From Burkholderia ubonensis (GTDB lineage: Bacteria > Pseudomonadota > Gammaproteobacteria > Burkholderiales > Burkholderiaceae), in contig NZ_CADFEB010000003.1 of the NCBI RefSeq assembly GCF_902833085.1, positions 779,312-843,311 of the forward strand: a stretch of 64,000 nt of DNA, given 5' to 3'. Position numbers and translations under genes: made by a program. The notes under the pieces are model-generated. The model saw nothing but the letters and a program-made list of their open reading frames with translations, had not been told where the DNA came from and made no database searches. Positions 34,447 through 43,410 of the stretch are shown here, piece after piece. Position 1 is the first letter of the stretch. Every line of letters starts with the position of its first letter.

Positions 34447-36324
34447 TCAGGTGCCGGCAACCGGCGCGGCGCCCGCGGGCCGCTTCCGGTACCAGTAGTC
34501 GATGATCCAGTCCTCGTATTGGTAGGAGCCTGGAATGACGGCCGGATGCCCGAAGGTGGTCTTGTAGGCGATCCGCGCATTCGGCAGGTAGTACTGCGGC
34601 ACGAGGAGGTAAAGGTTGATCAGCACGCGGTCGAGCGCGCGCGTCGCCGTCTCGAGGTCGTCCAGCGTGTCGGCGGCGAGCGCCGCGCGGATCAGCGCGT
34701 CGACCGCCTTCGAGCGCACGCCCGGATAGTTCTCCGAACCGACCTCGGAGGCCGCCGCGCTGCCGAAGCGGCGCGCGAGCTCCGCGCCCGGGATCGTGAC
34801 CGGCGGGTAGATGAAGGTCGTCATGTCGTACTGGAAGTTGTCCATGCGCCGCTGGTACAGCGCGCTGTCGAGCTCGTGCAGCGACGCGCGGATGCCGAGC
34901 GTGCCGAGCGCCTGGATGTACGGCAGGATCAGCCGGTCCATCCCCGGCTGGTCGTCGATGATCTCGATCGTCATCGGCGTGCCGTTCGCATCGCGCAGCG
35001 CGCCGTCCCGGTAGCGCCAGCCGGCCTGCGCGAGCAGGTCGCGCGCCTCCTTCAGGTTGTCGCGCAGCGAGCCGGGCGGCAGCGTCGACGGCTGCCGGAC
35101 CATCGGGCCGAACACCTCGGGCGGCAGCTCGGCGCGATACGGCGCGAGCAGCGCGCGCTCCTTCTCGCCCGGCATGCCTTGCGCGCCGAACGGGCTCGCT
35201 TCCCAGAAGCTGTTCGTGCGGCGGTACTGCCCGTAGAACATCATCCGGTTCATCCAGTCGTAGTCGAACGCGAGCGCCAGCGCATGACGCACGCGCACGT
35301 CGCTGAACTGCGGCTTGCGCAGGTTGATCAGGAAGCCCTGCATCTGCGCGGGGCCGTCGGGGAAGGTCGCGCGCGTCAGCAAGCCGCTGCGGAAGTTCTT
35401 GCCGACGTACCGGCGCGCCCATTGCGTCGCGCTGTATTCCGCCCGCGCGTCGATGTCGCCCGCCTTGAACGCCTCGAGCATCGTGTACTGGTCGAGATAC
35501 AGCTTGAACGACACGCGCGCGAAGCGGTACATGCCGCGCCGCGACGGCAGGTGCGCCGCCCAGTAGCGCGGGTTGCGCGTGTAGACGATCTGCTTGTCGT
35601 TCTTGCGCTGCTCGATCAGGTACGGGCCGCTCGCGATCGGCGGCACGGTCGCGATCTGGTCGAACGGCGGCCGCGTGCCGTCGGGCCGCAGCCCCCACTT
35701 CGGCGAGAACACCGGCAGGTCCCCCGCGATCAGCGGCGCCGCGCGCTCCGCGCGATTGAAGTCGAAGCGGACCGTCTGCCGGTCGACGACCACCGCGCGC
35801 CGGATCACCGCGAACTGCGCGTTGAAGAGCGGCGACGCCTGCGGGCTCGACAGCGTGTCGAACGAATACTTGACGTCCGCCGCCGTGATCGGGTCGCCGT
35901 TCGAGAAACGCGCGGCCGGATCGACATGGAACGTCGCCGACATGCCGTCCGGCGCGACCTGCACGTCGTCGGCGATCAACGCGTACTCGGACGCAAGCTC
36001 GTCCCAGCTCCGCTGCATCAGCGTATCGAACATCAGATGCTGGATATCCGGGGCGGCCGAGCCGCGCACGAGGAACGGGTTCAGCGAGTCGTAGCTCTGC
36101 GCCTCGTTGTAGTTCTGGAAGCTGAGCGTGCCGTCGTCCGGCGCGTCCGGGTCCGCGTAGTCGAAATGCGTGAACCCGGCGGGATATTTCGGCTCGCCGA
36201 ACTGCGCGATCGCCGGCGCCGCCGCCGCGCCCGCCGTCGCGACGCCGTACGCGAGCACGGCCGCGCTCATGGCGCGGGCGACGCGCGTCGCGAGCGAGCG
36301 CGCATGCAACATCAACACTGTCAT
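34447..36324 (-). CDS. yejA: Periplasmic peptide-binding protein, YejA-like (locus 2)
   Basis: 625 residues. The signal peptide ends near AGAAAA|PAIAQFG. The family-5 binding fold follows, with YDSLNPFLVRGSAAPDIQ near the N-terminus and a C-terminal YQYEDWIIDYWYRK that is typical of YejA. In the known YejABEF system this class delivers microcin C or oligopeptides to the inner-membrane permease. ATG at 36324 was chosen because the signal sequence follows; ATG 36312 is an alternative. It lies 85 bases after the TonB-dependent receptor gene and is probably co-transcribed with it. Confidence 0.92.
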   Translation of the reverse strand: MTVLMLHARSLATRVARAMSAAVLAYGVATAGAAAAPAIAQFGEPKYPAGFTHFDYADPDAPDDGTLSFQNYNEAQSYDSLNPFLVRGSAAPDIQHLMFDTLMQRSWDELASEYALIADDVQVAPDGMSATFHVDPAARFSNGDPITAADVKYSFDTLSSPQASPLFNAQFAVIRRAVVVDRQTVRFDFNRAERAAPLIAGDLPVFSPKWGLRPDGTRPPFDQIATVPPIASGPYLIEQRKNDKQIVYTRNPRYWAAHLPSRRGMYRFARVSFKLYLDQYTMLEAFKAGDIDARAEYSATQWARRYVGKNFRSGLLTRATFPDGPAQMQGFLINLRKPQFSDVRVRHALALAFDYDWMNRMMFYGQYRRTNSFWEASPFGAQGMPGEKERALLAPYRAELPPEVFGPMVRQPSTLPPGSLRDNLKEARDLLAQAGWRYRDGALRDANGTPMTIEIIDDQPGMDRLILPYIQALGTLGIRASLHELDSALYQRRMDNFQYDMTTFIYPPVTIPGAELARRFGSAAASEVGSENYPGVRSKAVDALIRAALAADTLDDLETATRALDRVLINLYLLVPQYYLPNARIAYKTTFGHPAVIPGSYQYEDWIIDYWYRKRPAGAAPVAGT

Positions 36325-36409
36325 CGTGGATTTTCGTGTGGCCGCATCGGCGCGCGGCCGATGCGAGGTCGATTCGAAATGCCGGCGCGCAAGCGCCGGC
36401 CTCACGCGG

Positions 36410-39160
36410 TCAGAACCGGTACGTCGCGCCGGCCTGCGCGAAGCGGCCGACGTACGTGTACAGCGACGTGTCGTAGCCGGTCTGGTAGGCCGCGTTCATG
36501 TACACCGGATCGAACGGCGGCTTGCGGTTGAAGATGTTGTTGATGCCCGCGTACAGCGTCCAGTGCTTGAACCCCGTGTAGCTGACGTTCAGGTTGAACT
36601 GGCTGTACGACGCGACGCTGTCCTGCTGGCCCGGATAGTTCCCCGCCGGCAGGATCGCCTGGGTGTACGGGCCCACGTAGATCCACGTCAGCGTCGTGTT
36701 CCACTTCCGGTAGTTCCAGTTCAGGTCCGTGTTGCCCTTCCAGCGCGGGAAGCTGCCGCCGAACGGCTGGTTCACCGAGCCGTTGTTGCCCGCGAAGTCC
36801 GTCTCGACGCCGCCCACCGGCATCTTGAAGTGCCACACGTACGCCCAGTCGCCCGACAGCGTGAACGTGCCGATCGCCGTCTTCACCGACTGGCGGAACG
36901 TCGTCTCGAAGCCGTCCGTGTCGAGGTGCGACAGGTTCTTGTACGGCAGCAGCACGTACGCGATCGAGCCGTTCGGGTTGCGGACCACGCGCGACGGGTC
37001 GTTCGCGTCGACCACCGACTGCACGTCGTCGGTGCCGATCACGTTGTCGACGTGGATCTTGTACCAGTCGAAGCCGATGTCGGTCGTGCGCGTCGGCGAC
37101 AGCTGGAAGCCGATGTTGTAGTTCTTCGTGCGCTCGGGCTGCAGGTTCTGGTTGCCCGCCTGGATCTCCTCGGTCAGGTTGTACGCGCCCGGGTTGTTCG
37201 GATCGTGCGAATCGATCACGCCCTGCGTGCCGAAAGTGCGGGACGACGTGTTCTCGATCAGAGTCGGCGCACGGAAGCCGCGCGTGTACGACGCATACGT
37301 CGTGAACTCGCGCACCGGCTGGAAGCGCAGCGCGAAGCGCGGCGAGAACGCGCCGCCGAAATCGCTGTAGTGATCGTAGCGGCCCGACTGGCTGAAGGTG
37401 AGGTTTTTCAGGATCGGCACGTCGATCTGGTAGTAGACCGCCGCGACGTTGCGCTGGCCGTTCACCGATTGCATCGCCGGCGCGATGAACGTGCCGTCCG
37501 CCCAGCCGAGGCCGGTGCCGATGTACTGGGATTCATGCCGGAACTGCGCGCCGAGGCCGAGGCCGACGTTGCCGGTCGGCAGCGTGAACAGGTTCGGCGT
37601 CGCGAGCGTCGCGTCGACCGTGTCGAGCTTCGTGATCGCCTGCGTTTCCGCGTTGCCGTACAGCCCGTTCAGGCCGTTGGGCGTGGCGGACGGGTTCGCG
37701 AAGTCGAATCCGCCGTTCTGGATGAGGTTCTCCAGCACGGACGCGCGGATCCGGTTCGAGAAGTTGTTCGACACGACGCTCTGCGAGTGCGAGTACGCGA
37801 CCGACCAGTCCCAGTCGCCGGCCTTCGGCGTCTCGAACGTGCCCTTCACGCCCGTCGCCGCGCGCCAGAAGTTCGCGCTGGTGCGCACCGACTGCGTTTG
37901 CCCGAACGCATAGCGCAACTGGGTCGGCACGCCGAACGGGTTGTACGGATTGCTGCCGGGCACGACGTTCGACACCAGCTTGACGCCGCCCGTCGCCGGA
38001 TCGAACGTCTGCGTGCTGGAGCCCAGGCGGCCGACGCCGGAGTTCGTGACCGTCGTATTGTTGCTTTCCCACAGGTCGGCGAACGCCTGCATCGCGTCGC
38101 TGATCTTGAAGTCCGCATGCACCTTCGCGCTCAGGCGCTCGGTCCACGGCGAGATCGACGACGCATAGGCGGTGTTGTTGCCGCACACGCTGCCGCTCGA
38201 GCCGAACGCCTGCGCGGTCGAACCGGACGGAAGCTGCCGGCCGCCGTTCGGGCACGGGCCGAGCGGAATGTTGGTGCCGTTGCGCCGCCAGTACGACAGC
38301 GATTCGTTGTTCAGGCCGCCGGGAAAGTTCGAGAAATCCTGGTTCTGCGTCATGTCGCGGTCGGACGCCAGAATCCCGTTCGACTTGTAGTAGCTGAGTG
38401 CGGCCGTGACGTTGAAGCGGTCGGCATTCAGGTCGCCGATGCCGCCCAGGATGCTGAACTGGGTCGTGCCCGCGCCGCCGCCGTCCTGCGTCGCGCCGCC
38501 GTAGCTGCCGCCGAGCTCGAGGCCCTGGAAGTTTTTCTTCGTGATGATGTTCACGACGCCCGCGATCGCGTCGGAACCATACTGCGACACGGCGCCCGTC
38601 TTGACGATCTCGATCCGGTCGATGATGTTGATCGGCAGCGTGTTCAGGTCGAAGAACTGGTCGGTGCCGTTCACCGCGAACGCATACGGCGCGACGCGCT
38701 GCCCGTCCACCAGCACCAGCGTGTATTTCTCGCTCAGCCCGCGCAACGCGATGCCCGCGCCGCCGGGCGCGAAGCTGCCCTGCGCGCCCGAGCCCTCGCC
38801 CCAGCTGCTCGACGAGTTGGCCGATACGCCGCGCAGGAAATCCGACACGGTCGTATAGCCGCTCTGTTCGATGTCCTTGGCCGTGACGGTCTGGACCTGA
38901 TTGAAGCCGACCTTGTCAGCGCTGCGGATCAGCGAGCCCGTGACTTCGAAGCGCTTGATCTGCGCGACCTTGTTCTTGCCCTGCGCCGCGGCCTCCGCAC
39001 CGGTGGATGCGGGCGCATCGTTCGCAACCGCCTCCGCGACCGCCGCCCCCCCGGGCGACGGCTGGCTCTGCGCGAACGCCGGCGCCGCCAGCGTGGCCGT
39101 CAGCGCCACTTCCGCCCAGATCATTCTCTTGATAGCCAACGCCAAAGCTCTCTGCTTCAT
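36410..39160 (-). CDS. TonB-dependent outer-membrane receptor (locus 2)
   Basis: 916 residues. A signal peptide ends near APAFA|QSQ. A TonB-box-like RFEVTGSLI leads into the plug domain: SDFLRGVSANSSSSWGEGS, GIALRGLSEKYTLVLVDGQRV and RIEIVKTGAVSQYGSDAIAGVVN. A large barrel ends in a C-terminal aromatic residue (QAGATYRF). The size and the Ser-rich plug resemble receptors for larger or peptide-like ligands more than classic siderophore receptors. It heads the yejABEF-tldDE run and stands close to the tonB-exbBD operon, so its energy supply is probably local. An upstream GTG (39169) is also in frame. Confidence 0.93.
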   Translation of the reverse strand: MKQRALALAIKRMIWAEVALTATLAAPAFAQSQPSPGGAAVAEAVANDAPASTGAEAAAQGKNKVAQIKRFEVTGSLIRSADKVGFNQVQTVTAKDIEQSGYTTVSDFLRGVSANSSSSWGEGSGAQGSFAPGGAGIALRGLSEKYTLVLVDGQRVAPYAFAVNGTDQFFDLNTLPINIIDRIEIVKTGAVSQYGSDAIAGVVNIITKKNFQGLELGGSYGGATQDGGGAGTTQFSILGGIGDLNADRFNVTAALSYYKSNGILASDRDMTQNQDFSNFPGGLNNESLSYWRRNGTNIPLGPCPNGGRQLPSGSTAQAFGSSGSVCGNNTAYASSISPWTERLSAKVHADFKISDAMQAFADLWESNNTTVTNSGVGRLGSSTQTFDPATGGVKLVSNVVPGSNPYNPFGVPTQLRYAFGQTQSVRTSANFWRAATGVKGTFETPKAGDWDWSVAYSHSQSVVSNNFSNRIRASVLENLIQNGGFDFANPSATPNGLNGLYGNAETQAITKLDTVDATLATPNLFTLPTGNVGLGLGAQFRHESQYIGTGLGWADGTFIAPAMQSVNGQRNVAAVYYQIDVPILKNLTFSQSGRYDHYSDFGGAFSPRFALRFQPVREFTTYASYTRGFRAPTLIENTSSRTFGTQGVIDSHDPNNPGAYNLTEEIQAGNQNLQPERTKNYNIGFQLSPTRTTDIGFDWYKIHVDNVIGTDDVQSVVDANDPSRVVRNPNGSIAYVLLPYKNLSHLDTDGFETTFRQSVKTAIGTFTLSGDWAYVWHFKMPVGGVETDFAGNNGSVNQPFGGSFPRWKGNTDLNWNYRKWNTTLTWIYVGPYTQAILPAGNYPGQQDSVASYSQFNLNVSYTGFKHWTLYAGINNIFNRKPPFDPVYMNAAYQTGYDTSLYTYVGRFAQAGATYRF

Positions 39161-39379
39161 CTTCCCCACTCGCTCATCAATAAGAATCCGCCGGTTTTGC
39201 AGCGGGATCTCGTCGATCCCCGCCCGATGCCGGGCGTCTGCATACCGGTCCCCGTTATTGCCGACCTGCCACTTGCACTGCTTCGAACCCGTCCTTCCGC
39301 GTTGCGAACCGGACGACTTTCATCATTCAGTCGTCCTTATGTAATTCTTCGACCGGACACGCGATGCCCTTTTCATCGA

Positions 39380-39955
39380 TCAGCCCTGTCTTGGTGCACC
39401 GACCCAGACGATCACCGCTTCCTCGTCGGCGGCGTTGCTCCACGCATGCGCCACCATCGATTCGTAATGCGCGGTCTCGCCCGCCTTCAGCATGACGGTT
39501 CGTCCGTCCAGCGTCAGCTCGATCTCGCCGTTCATCACGTAGAGGAATTCCTCCCCCGCGTACGACGCGACTTCCCGCGCCGCCTGCCCGGCTGGTATCC
39601 GGAACAGCATCGCGTCCAGCTTCGTCCCGCTCGCCAGGTGGGAGACCTGAGCCAACGCGTGCGCGATCGCGTCGACGCCGGACTGCGGCAGCGCCGCGCA
39701 CCGGCACGCCGTCGGCGCGTCGCCCGGCGCGCCGACGAAGTGGTCGATCGTCACGCCCAGCGCCCTCGCGATCCCGACGAGCGACGCGATCGACGGCATC
39801 GCGCGCCCGCGTTCGATCTGTGACAGGAACGGCTTGGAAATGCCGGCCGACGCGGCGGTCACGTCCAGCGTCAGCTTGAGCTGCCGCCGCAGCATGCGAA
39901 TCCGGTTTCCCATCGAGGCGGCGACAAGCATCGATTCATCGGAAGGCGAAGCCAT
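39380..39955 (-). CDS. XRE-cupin transcriptional regulator
   Basis: 191 residues: an N-terminal XRE helix-turn-helix (NRIRMLRRQLKLTLDVTAASAGISKPFLSQIERGRAMPS, about 17-55) and a C-terminal cupin sensing domain (EEFLYVMNGEIELTLDGRTVMLKAGETAHYESMVAHAW). Such proteins sense small amines or acids and usually regulate adjacent transport genes. It lies 220 bases upstream of the TonB-dependent receptor gene in the same direction and is a candidate regulator of the peptide-uptake locus. An XRE-cupin operator was not identified with certainty. Confidence 0.9.
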   Translation of the reverse strand: MASPSDESMLVAASMGNRIRMLRRQLKLTLDVTAASAGISKPFLSQIERGRAMPSIASLVGIARALGVTIDHFVGAPGDAPTACRCAALPQSGVDAIAHALAQVSHLASGTKLDAMLFRIPAGQAAREVASYAGEEFLYVMNGEIELTLDGRTVMLKAGETAHYESMVAHAWSNAADEEAVIVWVGAPRQG

Positions 39956-40212
39956 AGTGAGACACGAACCCGTAGTCGAAACTGTTTGATGAATACGCGC
40001 CCGGCCGACCCGATCGCAGCACGCCTCCAGCGCGGCTGCGTACCGGCAGGAGCCGTGGTCACGCGACCTGGATTCGATGTTACGGTTTTCCCGCTATTCG
40101 CATCGCCTCGTGTCAGTTTGCACTGCAAACCAATGTGGATATCTCGCCTTTTCCCCGGTTTCCGCCGTTACCGCTGCCTGCCGTTACCGGATCACCGGCA
40201 CGCCCGCCCGCT

Positions 40213-40641
40213 TCACGGCATGTACTGCTCGTTGCCGATGAGGCCGATCCTGGTTGCGCCGACGCGCTGCGCGCTGGCCAGCACGCCGGCCACGGCCTTG
40301 TACGGCGCGAGCCGGTCCGGCCGCAGGCGGATCTCGGCCTGCACGGGCTGTGCGGCCACTTGCGCGAGCTTCTGCTCGAGCGCCGCGCGATCCGGCACCC
40401 GCGCGCCGTTCCAGTTCGTCGCGCCGTCGGCGCCGATGTCGATCTGCACGGCCTCCGGCGGCTTCGCCGGCGGCGGCGGATTGCCGACCGGCAGGTCCAT
40501 CCTGACCGAGTGCATCTGGATCGGAATGGTGATGATCAGCATGATCAGCAACACCAGCATCACGTCGATCAGCGGCGTGGTGTTGATGTCGACCATCACG
40601 TCCGGCTCGCCGCCGCTACCCGAAGATACGTTCATGCCCAT
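40213..40641 (-). CDS. exbD: ExbD-like biopolymer transport protein (second copy)
   Basis: 142 residues with a short cytoplasmic start (INTTPLIDVMLVLLIML), a single N-terminal membrane helix containing the conserved Asp (TTPLIDVMLVLL), and a periplasmic domain. ExbD couples the proton gradient to TonB. It is the last gene of the tonB-exbB-exbD-exbD operon, nine bases after the first exbD. The duplicate differs in sequence, as seen in many Burkholderia and Xanthomonas TonB clusters where both ExbD forms are needed. Confidence 0.92.
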   Translation of the reverse strand: MGMNVSSGSGGEPDVMVDINTTPLIDVMLVLLIMLIITIPIQMHSVRMDLPVGNPPPPAKPPEAVQIDIGADGATNWNGARVPDRAALEQKLAQVAAQPVQAEIRLRPDRLAPYKAVAGVLASAQRVGATRIGLIGNEQYMP

Positions 40642-40650
40642 CGTCGACTC

Positions 40651-41073
40651 CTACCCGCCGCGCGCCGGCGGCTCGGTGATGAATGAAACCTTGGCGATGC
40701 CCGAGCGCTCGCACGCGGTGATCACGCGGCCGATGAACTCGTAGCGCGTGTTCTCGTCGCCGCGCACGTGCACGTCGGGCTGCGGCGACATCTGCGAGAT
40801 GCCCTTCAGCTTCGCGAGCAGCGTCGCGCCGTCCACGTGCGTTTCGCCCCAGAAGAATTGCCCGTCGCGATTCACCGCGATCTCGACGCTTTTCGGCGTC
40901 GTCTGCAGCGGCTGCACCGTTTCCTTCGGCAGCGCCAGCGGAATCGTGTGCGTCACGACCGGGATCGTGATCAGGAAGATGATCAGCAGCACCAGCATCA
41001 CGTCGACGAGCGGCGTCGTGTTGATGTTGGCGATCACCTCGTCGCTGTCGTCCTGCCCGACGTTCATGGCCAT
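40651..41073 (-). CDS. exbD: ExbD-like biopolymer transport protein (first copy)
   Basis: 140 residues. The transmembrane segment holds NINTTPLVDVMLVLLIIFLIT with the proton-carrying Asp. The periplasmic part ends in ACERSGIAKVSFITEPP. It belongs to the ExbB-ExbD proton channel that energises TonB. It starts 17 bases after the exbB gene; ATG at 41073 (MAMNVGQD) is the natural start. Both ExbD copies have the conserved Asp, so both should be functional. Confidence 0.92.
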   Translation of the reverse strand: MAMNVGQDDSDEVIANINTTPLVDVMLVLLIIFLITIPVVTHTIPLALPKETVQPLQTTPKSVEIAVNRDGQFFWGETHVDGATLLAKLKGISQMSPQPDVHVRGDENTRYEFIGRVITACERSGIAKVSFITEPPARGG

Positions 41074-41090
41074 CGCGCACCCCGCCCGCG

Positions 41091-42008
41091 TCAGTGGACG
41101 AGCGACGCGGCCCGCGCGCCGGCGGCCGCCCGCACCGGACGCTTGCTGCCCGCGAGCAGCACCGTGTGGAGCTGTGCGCCGAAGTTGCGCACGCGCTCCA
41201 TCACCGACTTGTTGCGGCGAACCAGGAAGTTGTAGCCGAGCACCGCGGGCACGGCGACCGCCAGCCCGATCGCGGTCATGATCAGCGCCTCGCCGACCGG
41301 GCCCGCGACCTTGTCGATCGACGCCTGCCCCGCGATGCCGATCGCGGTCAGCGCGTGGTAGATGCCCCATACGGTGCCGAACAGGCCGACGAACGGCGCG
41401 GTCGAGCCGACCGTCGCGAGAAAGGCGAGGCCGTCCTGCAGACGGTTCGACACATTGGTGATCGCGCGCTCGACCGACACGTCGATCCACGTATTGCGGT
41501 CGACCGCCTCGAGCAGCGCCTCGTCATGATGCTCGCCGGCCTCGATCGCGGTCTCGGCGATGAAGCGGAACGGCGACGCGTCGTCCAGCAGCTTCGCGCC
41601 GTCCGACAGCGTCGGAGCCGACCAGAGCTGCTCGTCCGCGAGCTTCGCGCGCCGGTTCGCACGGAACTGCTCGAGGAACTTGGCGATCATGATGTACCAG
41701 CTGCCCATCGACATGATCACGAGCAGGATCAGCACGAACCGCGCGACGAAATCGCCGTTCTTCCACAACGCGCCGAGACCGTACGGATTCTCGACGGCTT
41801 TCGTCGCCGCCGGCGCGGGCGGCGGCGAAGGCGCGTCCGCGGCGGCCTGCGGCTCGGCCGCCGTCGTGGCCGCCGTCGTGACCGATGCCGGTGCGGCGGC
41901 CGCCCCGCTCGCCTGCGCGAACGCCGCCTGCGGCGCCACGACCGCCTCGACCGCTGCTGCGGAGATCAACATGCAGGCCGCCAGCGCGGCCATTGAACGC
42001 TTTTCCAT
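41091..42008 (-). CDS. exbB: ExbB/TolQ-like proton channel protein
   Basis: 305 residues. An N-terminal extension with a signal-like segment and an Ala/Pro-rich linker (to about residue 75) precedes the three-helix core: VARFVLILLVIMSMGSWYIM, then LAFLATVGSTAPFVGLFGTVWGIYHAL, then GEALIMTAIGLAVAVPAVLGYN, which hold the conserved Thr and Glu/Ala pattern of ExbB. ATG at 42008 has a GGAGCAGGT site directly upstream; ATG 42047 would add 13 residues. It is encoded between tonB and exbD. Confidence 0.92.
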   Translation of the reverse strand: MEKRSMAALAACMLISAAAVEAVVAPQAAFAQASGAAAAPASVTTAATTAAEPQAAADAPSPPPAPAATKAVENPYGLGALWKNGDFVARFVLILLVIMSMGSWYIMIAKFLEQFRANRRAKLADEQLWSAPTLSDGAKLLDDASPFRFIAETAIEAGEHHDEALLEAVDRNTWIDVSVERAITNVSNRLQDGLAFLATVGSTAPFVGLFGTVWGIYHALTAIGIAGQASIDKVAGPVGEALIMTAIGLAVAVPAVLGYNFLVRRNKSVMERVRNFGAQLHTVLLAGSKRPVRAAAGARAASLVH

Positions 42009-42083
42009 ACCTGCTCCGATTCTTTCGTTAAACTTACTAATTGACATGCCAGATCCTGCCGTTCCGGCGCCGCTCGCGCCTGC

Positions 42084-42800
42084 TCAGTTCAGGTTGAACG
42101 AGAACGGAACCTGCACGCGCACCGACTGCCCCTGCGCCACGCACTTGAATCGCTTGACCGTGTTGTATGCCGCGCGGTCCAGGATCGGGTCCGCCGATTG
42201 CGCGACACGCTCGTTGGTGATGTTGCCGTCGGCGTCGACGACGAATTCGATCGTGACGTCGCCGGTGATGTTGTTTTCCTGCGCTTCCTTCGGATACTGC
42301 ATCGATGCGCGCATCTGATCGGAATTCGGGCAGACGACGCCGACCTCGTGGCTCACCGGCTTCGCGACGGGCGCGGGCGGTGCGACGACGGGCGCCTGCA
42401 CGGCCGGCGCGGACGGCACGGGTGCGGCCTGGTGGGTGATCGTCGCCTGCGGCGGCGCCTGCACCGGCACTTCCGGGGGCGGGACGAACGGCGGCGGCGG
42501 CAGCGCCACTTTCGGCGGCGGCAGCTTGACCACCGGCATCGGCGGCGGAGGCGGCGGCGGCTTGACCGGTTCGATGATGCGGGTTTCGATCGGATGCTGG
42601 ACGACCTGGACGACCTTGGTCGCGAGGCCATTGAGGAGCGCGTAGACCAGAACGACGTGCAACAGCAGCACGATCGCGATACCGCCGAACCGGCGCACCG
42701 GGTTTTGCGGCTTCCCGCCGAATTGCCGCGGCCGCCCGAGCTGAGCCAGCCCGCTGCTGGACGCGAGCACGCCTTCGTCGACTTTGATACCCACCTTCAA
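42084..42800 (-). CDS. tonB: TonB energy-transducing protein
   Basis: 238 residues: a cytoplasmic tail of about 35 residues, one membrane helix (GIAIVLLLHVVLVYALLNGL), a Pro-rich periplasmic linker (VKPPPPPPPMPVVKLPPPK and further), and a C-terminal TonB domain (MQYPKEAQENNITGDVTIEFVVDADGNI). The YP motif is at YPKEAQ. It carries energy from ExbBD to outer-membrane receptors such as those at 10609 and 36410. Transcription probably starts in the 600-base upstream region that carries the palindrome array. Confidence 0.93.
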   Translation of the reverse strand: MKVGIKVDEGVLASSSGLAQLGRPRQFGGKPQNPVRRFGGIAIVLLLHVVLVYALLNGLATKVVQVVQHPIETRIIEPVKPPPPPPPMPVVKLPPPKVALPPPPFVPPPEVPVQAPPQATITHQAAPVPSAPAVQAPVVAPPAPVAKPVSHEVGVVCPNSDQMRASMQYPKEAQENNITGDVTIEFVVDADGNITNERVAQSADPILDRAAYNTVKRFKCVAQGQSVRVQVPFSFNLN

Positions 42801-43157
42801 TCCCCCAACGCGAAATTCACCGGTCTTTTCAGACCACGGCCCGGATTACGACGTGCTCGAATTCAATTTCCCTTAATCCTGAATTGCTTATTTATGGATA
42901 TGCAATTCAGGTTAGCCGCGGCTCGCGCACGGGCAAAGCGGCTCACACATCGAGCCCAATTCGATTCCGGGAAATGTAGCGAATATTCGTCCGCTCGAAC
43001 GGCGGCCGGCAGCGCGCGGCCAAGCCGAAATCAGGCGGGCCGCTCCGAGAAATAACCCCGAGCTGATTGAATATTCATAAACAAACCGTCGCTTCGTGAT
43101 TGAGGAAGATATCAAGGAAAAAAAATGAGCGTCAAACTTTTTTTGATGAAACACTCA

Positions 43158-43178
43158 AAGTTTGATCACATCAAACTT
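43158..43178. promoter_or_regulatory. Palindrome 1 of the TTTGAT-N3-ATCAAA array
   Basis: Arms AAGTTTGAT and ATCAAACTT with a CAC centre: a perfect nine-base inverted repeat. A half-site TCAAA/TTTGA pairing also occurs at 43132-43146. Confidence 0.6.
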
Positions 43179-43206
43179 GACGAATTAATTACGAAAAATA
43201 CCGGAC

Positions 43207-43223
43207 GTTTGATTGAATCAAAC
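43207..43223. promoter_or_regulatory. Palindrome 2 of the TTTGAT-N3-ATCAAA array
   Basis: GTTTGAT-TGA-ATCAAAC, a perfect repeat with the same seven-base arms and three-base centre as its neighbours. Its centre is 47 bases from that of palindrome 1. Confidence 0.6.
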
Positions 43224-43252
43224 ATCTTTTATATCCACGATTCAGAATAATC

Positions 43253-43283
43253 GATAAAAGTTTGACCACATCAAACTTTTATC
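43253..43283. promoter_or_regulatory. Palindrome 3 of the TTTGAT-N3-ATCAAA array
   Basis: Arms GATAAAAGTTTGA and TCAAACTTTTATC with CCACA between: thirteen perfect pairs. The core GTTTGAC-CAC-ATCAAAC fits the others with one change. Its centre is 53 bases from that of palindrome 2. It could also act as a weak terminator hairpin. Confidence 0.6.
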
Positions 43284-43410
43284 CGGATATGACCACTTGA
43301 AACCGCCTCTCGCGAAGCCGAAATAACCTTCATTTCATTTCGTCATCCGATCATTAAGCATCGGAAATTAACAGGCGATCGGCACGGCAACGCGCCGCCG
43401 ACGCACGCCG

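Larger units (their letters stand above)
42801..43410. other. Upstream region of tonB operon, AT-rich on its far side
   Basis: 610 bases without a credible gene. The part next to tonB (42801-43050) has mixed composition; 43050-43300 is strongly AT-rich and carries the palindrome array listed separately. It precedes tonB on one side and the 3' end of a GNAT gene on the other, so it can only serve tonB-exbBD promoter function or an RNA of unknown type. Confidence 0.55.

Noticed and set aside
36170..39823. Plus-strand frame of 1217 residues
   Set aside because: Antisense to the TonB-dependent receptor and made of Arg/Val/Ala runs without any motif; the minus-strand product has full plug and barrel features.
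43158..43283. FNR/Anr boxes in the palindrome array
   Set aside because: The FNR consensus has four bases between TTGAT and ATCAA; these sites have three, so another regulator is more likely.
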